A stretch of 56,680 nt of DNA from Taibaiella helva (GCF_003545695.1 NZ_QUZZ01000019.1:1-56680); one strand, 5' to 3'; positions 9,446 through 20,414 are shown, counted from the stretch's first letter. A program made the numbers and translations. Notes: generated by a model from the letters alone, not told the origin.

Positions 9446-10204
9446 ATGTCTAAAAATGACCTGAGCAACAAAACAGTGCTCATTGCAGGAGGCGGCAAAA
9501 ACCTCGGTGGATTGCTGGCAAGGAATTTCGTAAAGAAGGGCGCAGCAAAAATCGCCATCCATTATAATAGTGAAAGTTCCAGAGCTGCAGCAGAAGCAAC
9601 CCTTGCCGATGTACAGGCGGCCGGCGCCGAAGGCATCCTGTTCCAGGGCGATCTGACTAAAGTAGCGAACATTGTCCGGCTTTTTGATGAAGCCGGGGAA
9701 AAGTTCGGGGGAATTGACATTGCCATTAATACGGTCGGTAAAGTATTGAAGAAGCCTTTTACAGACACCACGGAGGCAGAATATGATAGCATGGCAGACA
9801 TCAATTCCAAAGTGGCGTACTTTTTTATACAGGAAGCGGGGAAAAAGCTAAATGATCATGGGAAGATATGCACTATTGTTACCTCCCTGCTTGCGGCATA
9901 TACGGGTTTATACTCCACTTACGCAGGCCAGAAGGCACCGGTTGAACATTATACTCGTGCTGCGTCAAAGGAATATGGCTCACGGGGTATATCCGTTACC
10001 GCTGTAGCACCGGGCCCTATGGATACCCCTTTCTTTTACGGGCAAGAAAGTGACGAGGCGGTGGCCTACCATAAATCTGCGGCTGCGTTGGGTGGCTTAA
10101 CAGATATCAAAGACATCGCTCCACTGGTGGAATTTCTAGTAACAGAAGGCTGGTGGATCACCGGTCAGACCATTTTTGCTAATGGCGGCTATACCACCAG
10201 ATAA
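9446..10204 (+). CDS. SDR-family NAD(P)-dependent oxidoreductase
   Basis: A 252-residue classical short-chain dehydrogenase/reductase. The cofactor-binding glycine motif is present in the variant Gly-Gly-Gly-Lys-Asn-Leu-Gly-Gly (15-22). Asn95 of the usual Asn-Asn-Ala-Gly is kept, in Ile-Asn-Thr-Val-Gly. The catalytic set is Ser147 (Val-Thr-Ser) and Tyr159-x3-Lys163. The Pro-Gly-Pro-Met-Asp-Thr-Pro loop and a Gly-Gly-Tyr C-terminus are typical. The altered glycine motif and the basic/hydroxyl residues after it would favour NADP(H), but this is inference. The substrate cannot be told from sequence. It stands alone between two terminators, so it is probably monocistronic. Confidence 0.9.
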   Translation: MSKNDLSNKTVLIAGGGKNLGGLLARNFVKKGAAKIAIHYNSESSRAAAEATLADVQAAGAEGILFQGDLTKVANIVRLFDEAGEKFGGIDIAINTVGKVLKKPFTDTTEAEYDSMADINSKVAYFFIQEAGKKLNDHGKICTIVTSLLAAYTGLYSTYAGQKAPVEHYTRAASKEYGSRGISVTAVAPGPMDTPFFYGQESDEAVAYHKSAAALGGLTDIKDIAPLVEFLVTEGWWITGQTIFANGGYTTR

Positions 10205-10212
10205 ACTTACAC

Positions 10213-10241
10213 AAATAGCCGGCGACATCGCCGGCTATTTT
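10213..10241 (+). terminator. Intrinsic terminator of the SDR gene
   Basis: Perfect 12-base arms AAATAGCCGGCG (10213-10224) and CGCCGGCTATTT (10229-10240) with a four-base loop, 8 bases after the stop codon. Confidence 0.9.
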
Positions 10242-11097
10242 AAAATCTGAGGTTATGCTTGTCAAAATCATCGATAGCATCCTTATACTTTTGACTATCT
10301 ATATAGGGATCAAATGTGCAGTATCTTACTGCGGCATCACTTATGAGCAACATTGCACTGCAGGGAGATAGCATGAATGTTGCCATTTGCAGTTAAATTG
10401 AAAGGCAGAGAAATTGAAGAATTATCTTGGGAACCGAAAGAGCGCAGAGCCGCGAAGTATTTGACGTCGGACTTGGAATGTCAAATTACTTTAATTTAAA
10501 TTGTTGCTGTTATTTTATTCTATAGATGATTTAAACAGCGCCCTGAATAGGCGTATAAATTTATTGAATGGAGTGCCTTTGTCTGCTGTTGTAAGCCAGT
10601 CTAAGCCTTAGGTGTCAGAAATCTGGAGTACAATCGATTAATTCCTATGGGAACTTCGATTGTTTAAGTCATTAGATAGTCTGTGATTTCATAGCCAGTG
10701 GACCCCATATTCTTATTGCGCTCAAACTACTCTAGCCACTCAAGACAAAATTAGAACATTCCTTGTATTCAATTATATATCAATTCATATTTGCACAACA
10801 CTGAAAAGGACTCACGGATAAGTCAGCAATAGCGCAGATGCCCATGATTTCGAATTAACATCTATTCGCGTTTCTCCCGGTGCTTGGATATGTGGAAAAA
10901 CGGCTGTCACTTATAACAGCCCATTTTTGCAAGGACTGAGTACATCGTCCAATTACAGGAAAACGGTCCAGAGCCTTTTTTTGCAGGTATTGTTCACATA
11001 ACGCCAAAAGCTACGCATAGTAAATACTTTTTAATCCTTTCCGGATTGTAAAAGTTCCTGATTAAAATAAACAGGTATAAGATAGGTAAAACGAAAT
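10242..11097. other. Long AT-rich intergenic region with possible gene remnants
   Basis: About 850 bases without a convincing gene. A 38-codon frame at 10255-10371 (+) begins with a hydrophobic segment resembling the first membrane helix of a small membrane protein and may be a truncated remnant. A hairpin at 10902-10921 (GGCTGT/ACAGCC, followed by CATTTTT) looks like a terminator with no gene in front of it. Together they suggest a decayed transcription unit. Confidence 0.4.
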
Positions 11098-11127
11098 AAG
11101 CGAGGTTGCTGATGGCAACCTCGCTTT
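11098..11127 (-). terminator. Terminator of the 2822-residue protein gene
   Basis: Perfect 12-base arms AAGCGAGGTTGC (11098-11109) and GCAACCTCGCTT (11115-11126), loop of five bases, about 35 bases beyond the stop codon on the reverse strand; read that way it ends in a T-rich stretch. Confidence 0.85.
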
Positions 11128-11160
11128 CTCTGAGATAAGCAAACTAGAATCTTATAAACA

Positions 11161-14100
11161 TTATAGCTTAATGAATTTAAGTGTTCGAAGAACTTTGTTG
11201 TTGTCTTTCACCAAAAGATGATAAGCACCCGGTGTCAGCTGGCTTACATCAATTTTGTGATTTACAAGCACTGTTTCCTTCACTACTTTTTTGCCGGATG
11301 CATCTATGATGGTTACAGCTGCAGCTTCATCTGTGCCAATTACCGTAATCATATCCGTTGCAGGGTTGGGTAGCAAACTAACACCTCCGGCGTTACATCC
11401 GCCGGAAATCATTAAGATGGCTGAATAGTCTGCAAGGCCATCCGTATAAACCACTCTTAATTGATACATAGCTGTATTGCTGTGCGGAACGTTTACAGTG
11501 TAGTCGGTCTTAATGATATCAACAGCAACTTTTTGTATCACGGAAAATGCCTGGCCATCTTCGCTACGCAATATTTCAAATCTTGCAACGGTTGCCAGTG
11601 AAGGGATACGCCAGGAGAGTCTTGCTTCACAGCCAACTAGTTTACCTGTAAAGTATTCCATTGTCACAGGCAGCGGTGTACTCCAATTCAAATTATAGAT
11701 GGCGGGTGTTTGATCCATTACTCCGGCTGCGTCGATGTAGGCGTAACCAAATTCCAGGGACGTATACCCACTGCCTGTAAATTCAACTTGTAGCAGCGAT
11801 GGATTGAATACAGGGATATTAAATGGATTTGTCAGTGAGGGCGGGTTGATCCCATCAGCACCAAATTCAATAACAGCGCCATTATACCAGAGTGTACCGT
11901 TCGTCGGCAAGCTTGTTATAGCCACTGATTTGGTACTCAGCGAACCGCTTACCGACATATCCTCTGCATCGTTACCGGAAAACACCGGCGGGTTAGCACC
12001 GATACCATCGAGCGCCAGGAAGCTTCCGGCAGCAGGAGGGCTAATGGTCGTTGTTTTGGTATCTGTCTGCGGTATACGTTCTATCCCGAAACTTTGATTG
12101 CTGATAGCAATGCTGCCGGCGTCAAGATTGATAGAAGTACCTGCATCCGGCGTTTGTGCCGCACTGTTACCAGCGCCTACTGCATTAGCTGTTGGCACCC
12201 ATGCCGCAGGATAAGTAATAGTCTCAGGCGCATTGCCCACAGTACTTTGCGTAGTAGAGACCTGGATCATCATGCCTGTAGTATTTGCAGGTACATTTTC
12301 CAGGTTGTAAGTGCCGTCTGCATTTACTGGTATCGATTGCAGCACCATGCCAAGCGGATCAACCAATGTGACGTACAGCAATGTTCCGGCAGGAATACTA
12401 CCTCCTGCAGGTGTATTATTGCCACTTACATTCTGCTCTCCGGCAGTAGCACCATCACCGTTGGCATCGTCCCAAACAGTACCGGAAACGGAGATTACAG
12501 CGAGCGGTACTGCCAGCGTTGCCGTATTGCTGCTTGTTTTTCCTGCATTGTCCGTTACAGTGAATGAAACAGAAGGCGTAACATTACCATCAACCGGGTC
12601 GATACGGATCGGCTGTAACGGCACGCCTGTAGCGTCGGTTGGCACAGAAACTCCGCCCGTAGCCGGGAATGAAGCACAGGTTGCTGTAGGACATATTGCC
12701 GGTATTGATGCTGCATCGGCATAATAGGTAAGGGTACCTACCGCAATGCTGGTAACATCGCTTGGGAAGCTAGTAATATTTACAGCAGATAAGGTACCCG
12801 CCGAAGGGTCGGTGAACAGGAAATGATTAGTGATATCTATGGTGTTGATACCACCAGGATTACCTTGGGATGCTAAAGTATTGTCTACTGCCGCAGGAGG
12901 CTGTTCTATACCAAAGTTAGCAGCAGTAACGGTCTCGGTTACATTGCCTAAAAGCAATTTACCATCTGCAAGCGCATCACTGCCGGGCCCTGTTCCATTA
13001 TGCTCACCCGTAGATAACCATCCACCAGGAAGTGTGACTGCAGGAGGCAATGCACCCACAGTGGCAGCTGTGGTCGTAAGCATCAGCGAATAATTACCAC
13101 CGTCCAGGTTAGAAAACAGGTATTCCCCTGTTAACGGATTTACAGGAACAACAGCGACTACCAGGCCGGTAACTTCATCGATCAGCACTGCCTGAAGACC
13201 TGATGGCACTTCGGTAAGGCCATTTACCGTACCGTCCGTCATACCGTTAACGTCGTTAAATGCAGTGCCTCCTATGTTAAGTACAGGAAATTCCATGGTT
13301 ACCGTTGCCGCTTCACTTTCCTTGCCGGCAGCATCTACCTCTTTGTAAGTAAAGGTGTATGTGCCGCCGCCGGCAGGTGGATCGAAGGTAAGCAGGGCAG
13401 GATCATAGTTGGTTATATTTCCGACGGTAGCTATGTTAGCAGCAGTAAGTAATACACCGTTATAATAGAGGTTGCCTGATGCCGGCAAGGTGCTGATAAT
13501 AACATGATTCAATGAAGTAGCAGCACCATCAAGCAGCCCTTGCTCAGGGTCAGCACCATTTAGTGTCGGCACCTGTATGGCCGCTATTCCTCCGGGATTG
13601 GCGAATGAACCGGAAACATCATTTGCTGTCGGCGGTGCATTTAAACCAAAATTTTGTTCCGTTATATCAGTAATGCCTGTTGTAAGTTCAATTACGCCTA
13701 GTTCTGTACCCTGCACCGCTATATTGCCGGCGCCAACATTTTCACCAGTGAAGAGACCCGTTGGTGGCTCTGGTGTAACGCTGGCAGGATTAGTTGTTAC
13801 GATCAGCATATATCCTTCCGCATTTGGCGGAGCCGGCAGGCTATAAGTGCCATCAGGATTTACCGGCACAGAGACTACAACATTATTAGCGGCATCTACA
13901 AGATTCACATATACTCCGCCACCTCCGTCAGAGTTGTTCTCTGTAGCGTCTCTGATACCATCGCCATTTGCATCACCCCATAAATTACCTGTGATAAATA
14001 TAGCGTTTGGCGCATTTACATTAATGTAATAGTCTTCAACCTCTCCGTTGAACAATTTTACGTCGCCATTATCATTTTTTGTAAATGTGGTAACAGAAGC

Positions 14101-17100
14101 AGTAGCAACCACCCGTATTTTACCCGTAGTATTTACAGATACGGTTCCCGGAATACTGATGCTTGCCACGGCTGTAGCAGGACCACTGTGCGGTGTAACC
14201 CCGGTTACAAAACGATCCACACCGTCATTGAAGCGGCCATTTCCATTTACATCAACCCAGGCCGCCCAATATACATTGGTACCGGCAGGTCCGTTACCAT
14301 TAACGGTAACATTCAAGTCATAATTGCCACCAGGCACGATCTTGAACGGATCTCCGGATGTGCCGGCTCCTGCCACAGCAGGCGTTAACGGCGCAGCGGA
14401 AAGCGTTAAGCCGTGTGTATTGGCATCGCTGACGTTTGTTTCACACTCTGCCGTAGGGTTGTCGGTATTATTACCAAGCCAAACCCTATCACCAGAGGTA
14501 AGAATAGTTGCATAAGCTGTTGGCCAGAAAATGGATGCCGTATTTTGAATATTACCAAAGTCTCTGTATTCAGAAGTATTCCAATCAACAAAATAATCCT
14601 CAATTTCACCGTCACGTGCTGCGCTAAGGGCTCTTTCGTCAACAGTTGTAATAGGGTTGTCCGCTTTTACTTCAGTTGTTAGCCGGATCCTCATGTAACT
14701 GCGAACAATATTTGCTACAGTATTACACTGTACCTGCCCTGCATTTGCCCAGGTCAGCGTAATGCCTGTCTGCTGGGCAGCGCTTGCAGGAATAGTGGTG
14801 GTCGCTATTTCGGTAGGTTCGAAAATGTGATTATTGTTCCAGTCAACCCAACCATAAATAGTACCGGTAAGGCCGCTATTATTAAATGCGCTGATGGTGA
14901 TGCTGTAAGTGCCTTCGCCGTTGTAAGCGCCTTTAATAATACCATCTTCCTCTGACCCGTCGCCGTTGCTGCCTTCATTATCCGCATTGGTATTCACATT
15001 TTTAAGGGTAGCATATTCGTCAGTAGGCAATGTAGTACCAAGGTATACGTCTCGTGAGTAGTAGAAACTATGCACCGCACGATTGTCACCGAAACCGCTT
15101 TCAAATTCTCCCGGAGCATCGCCGGCATCCAGTAACTGAGCGCAGGCAACTTTGGCATCCCCGGTAGAACTACAGTTGAAAATATACTCATATTGGTTTT
15201 CGGTGGTGCCGTCACCTTCGCTTCCATTTATCCTGTGTCCTGCATAACAGTATTTTGAACTGCCATCGGAGACATAAACAGTAGTATGACCGCCTACCTC
15301 AACAAAATTCGAACGCTTTCCGGATGTTGCGAAATCCGGTGGTATGGTAGCATAGGAAACCACAGTCCCTGTTTGTCCAATCATACTTCCATCATTGCTG
15401 CCCCAGGTGTACATATTACCGGTGCTTGTAATTGCCGCCACTGCCGGGTATACATAAGCATCCTGGTCATTGGCAGCAATAGAAACAACATCGCTGAGAT
15501 CGGTGGTGCTGTTGACCTTGACCCTAACCCAGTTTGTGCTGCTGGTCGTCGATCCTATCCCCAGTTGTCCGCTACTGTTGTCTCCCAACGCATAAAGGTA
15601 TCCATCGGTACTCAAAGCATAATAGCCCGGGGTGCTTCCCGTCATCGCAATCATTTTGGTGGCGACCCAGCCCGCAGGCTTAGCCATAGGCCTTGCACGA
15701 TAAAAGGTACCTGCTGCCGTGTTGGAATTGGCAGGTACCACCGGAGCCACGGTAGACACCGCATTGAGGGCAGTACCGTTACCCAGGTATTGAGATGGCC
15801 CCCAGGTGTAAAAATTATCAGCAGCATCTACTGCAAATCCATTGCCATTTGAAATGGCAACATGCTTAATATTGGTAAGCGGCACGCCGGTATACAGGGA
15901 TACCTGATGCCACAAAGCATCGGCAGTGGTAGTAGCGGTGGTACGATCTCCATAGAGGTTGCTGCTGCTACCCAGAACGTAGAGCGATCCGGAAATGGTC
16001 CGGATAATGAGCGCGCCCGGTGTAGCCATCATATACCCGACGTCTGCCGGGTTAACGCCCGCTGGAAGCCCTGTAGTCGCTGCGCCGTTGGCGGGAAGTA
16101 TCTTCTGGCAAGTAGCATTTGAAGTAAGGGCTGTCGGAACGATCCGACCCTCTGCCCCTGCGGCATAAAGCCCGTCAGTAGATAATACGATTACCTGGCT
16201 TGTATTCCCGATACTGTTGGATGCGAGCGTTGCTTTTAGAATTGTTCCTGTTATGGCCGGATACAATGCTTTATTTATAGCTGTCGGGGTAAGTATGTTA
16301 TCGCTGCCGTAAGCAGATCCAAGCCCCGCGCCTTCTCCCCATATCTTATAAATACCATCGGGCCCTGCCGCTATTGATGCGTGGAATGCAGATTGCATGC
16401 GGCCATAAAGAGGACAGTCTGCCATGTTATCAGGCGTTCCTGCGAAATTGGTATTTATTTGATAATCTTCTACCTCGCCTGTGGGTACTGTACCGGTGTA
16501 AGTACCGGCGGAATTGCCATGACCTATACTACGCTCATCTAAACGAGGACCACTAGTGGTTGAAGTAAGGTCGGCCATAGCTGTATTGGTGAGCCGCAGA
16601 CGAACGTATGTTTTTGTATTGGCAGCATTTGCCATCGGCCATACCAAAGGAAGCGTTAAATCGCCTGAACCGGTTACGGTGGCCGTTGCCACTTCGCTGG
16701 CTTCAAAGCGACCATTGTCGTTGAAGTCAATCCAACCGTAAAGTGTAGTTGTACCGGTAACTCCCGTACCCTTACGCACCTTTACGTTCAAGGTGTATGA
16801 GCTGCCCACTTCAAGCAGCCTCCCGTATTCAGTCGCAGTAAGTCCATTTTCATCGGCGCCATCGCCGTTGCTGCTGTTATTATCAAACCCGGTGCCCACA
16901 GAAGCTGGCCCGTTATCGTAGTCGGTAGCTATGTCGGCAGCATGACCTAAATACAATTCTGCAGCGCCCGATGTTATGGTCTGATGTCTTGCCGGGACGG
17001 GTGTAAGGGCTGCATTTATTTCATAAGTATTGGGCGCATCACCATAATCGTAAGAAGGATTAACCGTAACCTGGTAATCTTCCACTTCACCCAAAAACAC

Positions 17101-19629
17101 CTCTGTGCCGTATGTAAGTGTATTATTACCGTCTCCGATGGCCAGCCTGTCCACCTGGGTTGCCGTACTGCCGTTAGTGGTATTGGTATTGCTGCTCAGG
17201 CGTAAACGCATATATATTTTTGATGCGCCCACAGCACCCATTTGCGCGGCAGTCCATGTAAGTGTTACAAGACCATTATTTGTACCCGTGGCTATTGTCG
17301 GCAGGGTAGTAGCGCGCTCCGATTGCTGAAAAACACCATCGTTATTTAAATCAAGCCAGCCATACAGCGTACGCGTGCTCCCGATGTGGTTGGTAACTCT
17401 TACACTAACGCTATATGCCGCACCTACGTTTATTGCCGGAAGAGGGCTGGATATACCATTTTCATCACCGCCATCACCATCAGCACCATTGTTGCTATAC
17501 AAAAATGGAACGGAACCCGCTGAAGCTTCCGCATCCGGGAGACCGCCGATCTTCAGTACATCTGTTGGAATATTTCTCGCTGCTAAATGTACACCATCGC
17601 TATTGTTGTCGAATGTAAGCGGCGCATCGCCAAAATCATAGCTTCCATCAACGACGGCTAATTGATAATCCTCCACCTCGCCTATAGGCATGGTTGCATT
17701 ATTGGCAGCATTGGCGGTTGAGACAGCTCCGTTACCTATACTGCGCTCATCAACAAGCGGACCGCTGCCCGCAGATGTATAATCGTTTAGTAAAGAGCCT
17801 GACAATCTCAAGCGCATATAAACCTTGGCGCCGGTAATTGTATTGACAGAAGCTGCAGGCCAGGTAAGCCTTTGAATACTGGCGCCGACGGTTGTAATGG
17901 AAACCGGACCAGCAACAGAAAGCTCAGCTGCAGCGAACTTACCATCACCATTCAAATCAAGCCAGCCGTATAAATATTTGGTACCGCTGGCATTGGTAAC
18001 ATTCACTGCAACTGTAAAGGCGCCATTTTTATAAACCACAGGTAAGGTTACAAATGCATCTTCATCGGATAAATTATTAGCGTCGTCTCCGTTGGGGTCG
18101 TTGTTGTCGCTTGCCGCTGCTACCGTTGCCGGCGCAGTTTCTCCATCCCACAAGGCCCCAAGGCTGGACCCCTGCTGCTGTTGATGAACAGCAGGGCGAT
18201 CTGTAGTGCCGTCAAACTGCTTTTCGTAACTAATGGGCAGGTCGCCATAATCTGTTCCGGGTTGCACATCCAGTCTGTAATCTTCAATTTCGCCAAGCGG
18301 GACCGCGCTCGCATTAGCTGCGTTGGTTGTCGCTGTAGCCCCGTTACCAATACTACGTTCGTCTATATTTGCGCCACCGGTGGCAGCTGTAGTAAAGTCA
18401 ATCAATGATATACTTGACAAGCGTAGCCGCAAATATATTTTCGTGGCAGCTATCGGAATCGTTCCTAATTGAGCGGCTGTCCAGGTGAGAGTTACTGCAG
18501 ATGTACCAACTGTTGTTGTAGTAGCGGTTGCAGCTTCACCCACCTGGAATTGATTGTCGCCATTCAAATCAAGCCATCCGTATACATATTTAGTACCACT
18601 ACCTCCGGTAACGGGTACAGACATGGATAAACCTGCGGCACCACGGTACACGATGGGCAATACCGTAAAAGCGTCGTCGTTTAATCCATCGCCAAGCGTA
18701 CCGTTATTATCAGCATTGTCAGCTACATAATTGTTAGAAAGCTCGGCATCAAACGTAGTACCGATACGCCAGGTCGATGAAGCGTACGCCGTTGCCGGTA
18801 AATTCATCGTACTGTCCTTATCTGCCTCGAAACCAACAGGCAAATCGCCAAAATCGTATTGCGCAGTAGCAACAGCAGCCCATGAAGCACCTACTGTGAT
18901 GGCGTCTATGTCAAGTACCGGAGACGTTGCTGCTGTACCCTGGTAAAGTTGCACAGAACTAAAGCTGGTGGCTTCCGCACCATTGGTTGCACTGTAAGAC
19001 ACAGCAGGCGTTGGCTCTGTAACGATTGGCGATGGATTGACGTACAGGTCAACGATATCGTTGGTAGCGCCGGCAACACTGGTGTATTTAAGTACAATGA
19101 AATAGGTCACACCATTGGCACGGGGTGTGGTTTCATACACGGGCGTTCCCACCCCTCTGGCTACACCGAAATAAAAGTCGGACGTAACCGGGTCTTTTTT
19201 TACATACACTCTCGCACTTGGAGTAGTGGTAGCACCCAAAGCAAAGAAGTAGTCGCCCAACAGTTGAGAAGATGCTACATTGACAACAGCAGCTGCATAT
19301 ACACTTGTACCAGCGGTGGCCACCGATATAGTTGTGAAACTTTTATAAGCATCTTGCCCCGGGGCAGCGAGGCTCACTTTATTGCCGATACCGTTGCCAG
19401 GCGCACCTGCGTAAGATAGATTGCCGGTTGATGTGGTAAGGGGAGAACCGCTGGCGATACTCGTCCAGCTTAAACCTGTTGTACCCACCAAGGCAGTGCC
19501 GGTAGCAGCGCCAAATGGCTCGTGTAAGGCCGGCTGAGCAATTGCTCTGGTACAAAAGAGCAGCAATACCGAAGCTATAAGCAAATACCGCCCCGACCAC
19601 CTAAAATAAACCGTAGATTTACTTTCCAT
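11161..19629 (-). CDS. Giant T9SS-secreted multidomain protein (GEVED, RCC1-like, SdrD-like)
   Basis: A 2822-residue surface or secreted protein. A signal peptide (Leu-rich core, then Arg-Ala-Ile-Ala-Gln) covers residues 1-32. A lectin-like N-terminal region leads into GEVED-type units, recognised by Asp-Tyr/Phe-Gly-Asp-Leu/Ala-Pro at the start and Gly-Glu-Val/Ile-Glu-Asp-Tyr at the end: four in tandem, then two more after an inserted block. The block between (about 16440-15120) has RCC1/alpha-tubulin-suppressor-like repeats (Tyr-Ala-Leu-Gly-Asp-Asn-Ser-Ser-Gly-Gln-Leu-Gly, Tyr-Thr-Trp-Gly-Ser). From about 14000 there are three SdrD B-like domains (Trp-Gly-Asp-Ala-Asn-Gly-Asp-Gly and relatives) spaced by cadherin-like linkers. 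The end is a T9SS type A sorting domain (Leu-Leu-Pro-Asn-Pro-Ala, Gly-Ala-Tyr-His-Leu). Many Asp/Asn-Gly-Asp loops imply Ca2+ binding. The role is probably adhesion or matrix; this is inference. Confidence 0.9.
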   Translation of the reverse strand: MESKSTVYFRWSGRYLLIASVLLLFCTRAIAQPALHEPFGAATGTALVGTTGLSWTSIASGSPLTTSTGNLSYAGAPGNGIGNKVSLAAPGQDAYKSFTTISVATAGTSVYAAAVVNVASSQLLGDYFFALGATTTPSARVYVKKDPVTSDFYFGVARGVGTPVYETTPRANGVTYFIVLKYTSVAGATNDIVDLYVNPSPIVTEPTPAVSYSATNGAEATSFSSVQLYQGTAATSPVLDIDAITVGASWAAVATAQYDFGDLPVGFEADKDSTMNLPATAYASSTWRIGTTFDAELSNNYVADNADNNGTLGDGLNDDAFTVLPIVYRGAAGLSMSVPVTGGSGTKYVYGWLDLNGDNQFQVGEAATATTTTVGTSAVTLTWTAAQLGTIPIAATKIYLRLRLSSISLIDFTTAATGGANIDERSIGNGATATTNAANASAVPLGEIEDYRLDVQPGTDYGDLPISYEKQFDGTTDRPAVHQQQQGSSLGALWDGETAPATVAAASDNNDPNGDDANNLSDEDAFVTLPVVYKNGAFTVAVNVTNASGTKYLYGWLDLNGDGKFAAAELSVAGPVSITTVGASIQRLTWPAASVNTITGAKVYMRLRLSGSLLNDYTSAGSGPLVDERSIGNGAVSTANAANNATMPIGEVEDYQLAVVDGSYDFGDAPLTFDNNSDGVHLAARNIPTDVLKIGGLPDAEASAGSVPFLYSNNGADGDGGDENGISSPLPAINVGAAYSVSVRVTNHIGSTRTLYGWLDLNNDGVFQQSERATTLPTIATGTNNGLVTLTWTAAQMGAVGASKIYMRLRLSSNTNTTNGSTATQVDRLAIGDGNNTLTYGTEVFLGEVEDYQVTVNPSYDYGDAPNTYEINAALTPVPARHQTITSGAAELYLGHAADIATDYDNGPASVGTGFDNNSSNGDGADENGLTATEYGRLLEVGSSYTLNVKVRKGTGVTGTTTLYGWIDFNDNGRFEASEVATATVTGSGDLTLPLVWPMANAANTKTYVRLRLTNTAMADLTSTTSGPRLDERSIGHGNSAGTYTGTVPTGEVEDYQINTNFAGTPDNMADCPLYGRMQSAFHASIAAGPDGIYKIWGEGAGLGSAYGSDNILTPTAINKALYPAITGTILKATLASNSIGNTSQVIVLSTDGLYAAGAEGRIVPTALTSNATCQKILPANGAATTGLPAGVNPADVGYMMATPGALIIRTISGSLYVLGSSSNLYGDRTTATTTADALWHQVSLYTGVPLTNIKHVAISNGNGFAVDAADNFYTWGPSQYLGNGTALNAVSTVAPVVPANSNTAAGTFYRARPMAKPAGWVATKMIAMTGSTPGYYALSTDGYLYALGDNSSGQLGIGSTTSSTNWVRVKVNSTTDLSDVVSIAANDQDAYVYPAVAAITSTGNMYTWGSNDGSMIGQTGTVVSYATIPPDFATSGKRSNFVEVGGHTTVYVSDGSSKYCYAGHRINGSEGDGTTENQYEYIFNCSSTGDAKVACAQLLDAGDAPGEFESGFGDNRAVHSFYYSRDVYLGTTLPTDEYATLKNVNTNADNEGSNGDGSEEDGIIKGAYNGEGTYSITISAFNNSGLTGTIYGWVDWNNNHIFEPTEIATTTIPASAAQQTGITLTWANAGQVQCNTVANIVRSYMRIRLTTEVKADNPITTVDERALSAARDGEIEDYFVDWNTSEYRDFGNIQNTASIFWPTAYATILTSGDRVWLGNNTDNPTAECETNVSDANTHGLTLSAAPLTPAVAGAGTSGDPFKIVPGGNYDLNVTVNGNGPAGTNVYWAAWVDVNGNGRFNDGVDRFVTGVTPHSGPATAVASISIPGTVSVNTTGKIRVVATASVTTFTKNDNGDVKLFNGEVEDYYINVNAPNAIFITGNLWGDANGDGIRDATENNSDGGGGVYVNLVDAANNVVVSVPVNPDGTYSLPAPPNAEGYMLIVTTNPASVTPEPPTGLFTGENVGAGNIAVQGTELGVIELTTGITDITEQNFGLNAPPTANDVSGSFANPGGIAAIQVPTLNGADPEQGLLDGAATSLNHVIISTLPASGNLYYNGVLLTAANIATVGNITNYDPALLTFDPPAGGGTYTFTYKEVDAAGKESEAATVTMEFPVLNIGGTAFNDVNGMTDGTVNGLTEVPSGLQAVLIDEVTGLVVAVVPVNPLTGEYLFSNLDGGNYSLMLTTTAATVGALPPAVTLPGGWLSTGEHNGTGPGSDALADGKLLLGNVTETVTAANFGIEQPPAAVDNTLASQGNPGGINTIDITNHFLFTDPSAGTLSAVNITSFPSDVTSIAVGTLTYYADAASIPAICPTATCASFPATGGVSVPTDATGVPLQPIRIDPVDGNVTPSVSFTVTDNAGKTSSNTATLAVPLAVISVSGTVWDDANGDGATAGEQNVSGNNTPAGGSIPAGTLLYVTLVDPLGMVLQSIPVNADGTYNLENVPANTTGMMIQVSTTQSTVGNAPETITYPAAWVPTANAVGAGNSAAQTPDAGTSINLDAGSIAISNQSFGIERIPQTDTKTTTISPPAAGSFLALDGIGANPPVFSGNDAEDMSVSGSLSTKSVAITSLPTNGTLWYNGAVIEFGADGINPPSLTNPFNIPVFNPSLLQVEFTGSGYTSLEFGYAYIDAAGVMDQTPAIYNLNWSTPLPVTMEYFTGKLVGCEARLSWRIPSLATVARFEILRSEDGQAFSVIQKVAVDIIKTDYTVNVPHSNTAMYQLRVVYTDGLADYSAILMISGGCNAGGVSLLPNPATDMITVIGTDEAAAVTIIDASGKKVVKETVLVNHKIDVSQLTPGAYHLLVKDNNKVLRTLKFIKL

Positions 19630-20315
19630 AGTTGTTTACATTTTTGTGGTTAAAATGAAGGATGATTAATTGGTATTTATATCATAAAAGTTTGGTTCAG
19701 GACGGGATGATCAATCCTTGGCAGAAAGCTTACCTCTGATACTGTTTCCAGGGTAATGAGGCAACAAAAGGAACCGGCACATACCGTACTGAAGGCATAT
19801 ACAGGAAGCCTGACCTATTAAAACAATGGCTATCCGGCTATAAGAAACAAATTTGCTATTGATTTCAACTTCGGTTGTTGCGCTTGTCGAAGCACCACTT
19901 TAGCGCTGTACTTCACCTTCCGTGAGAAAAGTGCGACAGGCCCGAGGACCGGTAGTTCTTGTTTCCTATATCCGGATAGTCGCTCAAAACAATATCGGCT
20001 AATGCGGCAAGTAAATTTTTTCGACCAGCTCAATCGACGAATTCGCGGGGATTGTTACCAGGTCTATTGCCAAACAGAGTAAGATTGTAAACGAAATATC
20101 TTTTCATATTAAGAGGGTTTGGTAAGGGCAGTTTCGGTCAAACAATTTAATTGGCGCCCAATGGGTGTCGAACACATATGGACGCCAATAAAAGTCTATA
20201 AAAAACATTATATAATTTCAGACTATTGAATAGCTTCTATATTTGTATTGAAAAAGTTCAATGAGCATAGATTAATGTTTAAGGCCAAAGGCGTGCGAAT
20301 TGTACCACGAGTAAA
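19630..20315. other. Intergenic region upstream of the giant GEVED protein
   Basis: About 690 bases. Short frames are present but none has gene-like features. A -7-like TATATTTG occurs at 20238 on the + strand without a gene behind it. The promoter of the 2822-residue protein was not identified. Confidence 0.35.
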
Positions 20316-20351
20316 AGAAAAGCAGGCAGTATGAATACTACCTGCTTTTCT
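20316..20351 (-). terminator. Intrinsic terminator of the small reverse-strand gene
   Basis: 16-base arms (20316-20331 and 20336-20351; one G-T pair) with a TGAA loop. Read on the reverse strand it is followed by TTTTCTTTT-like sequence, as expected for a terminator of a transcript coming from 20.55 kb. Confidence 0.8.
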
Positions 20352-20414
20352 CCTATTTTTAAAGAGTTTGTTGATTTTGCTGATGTTTCAGTTCTGATCA
20401 ATATATCTGGCGCA

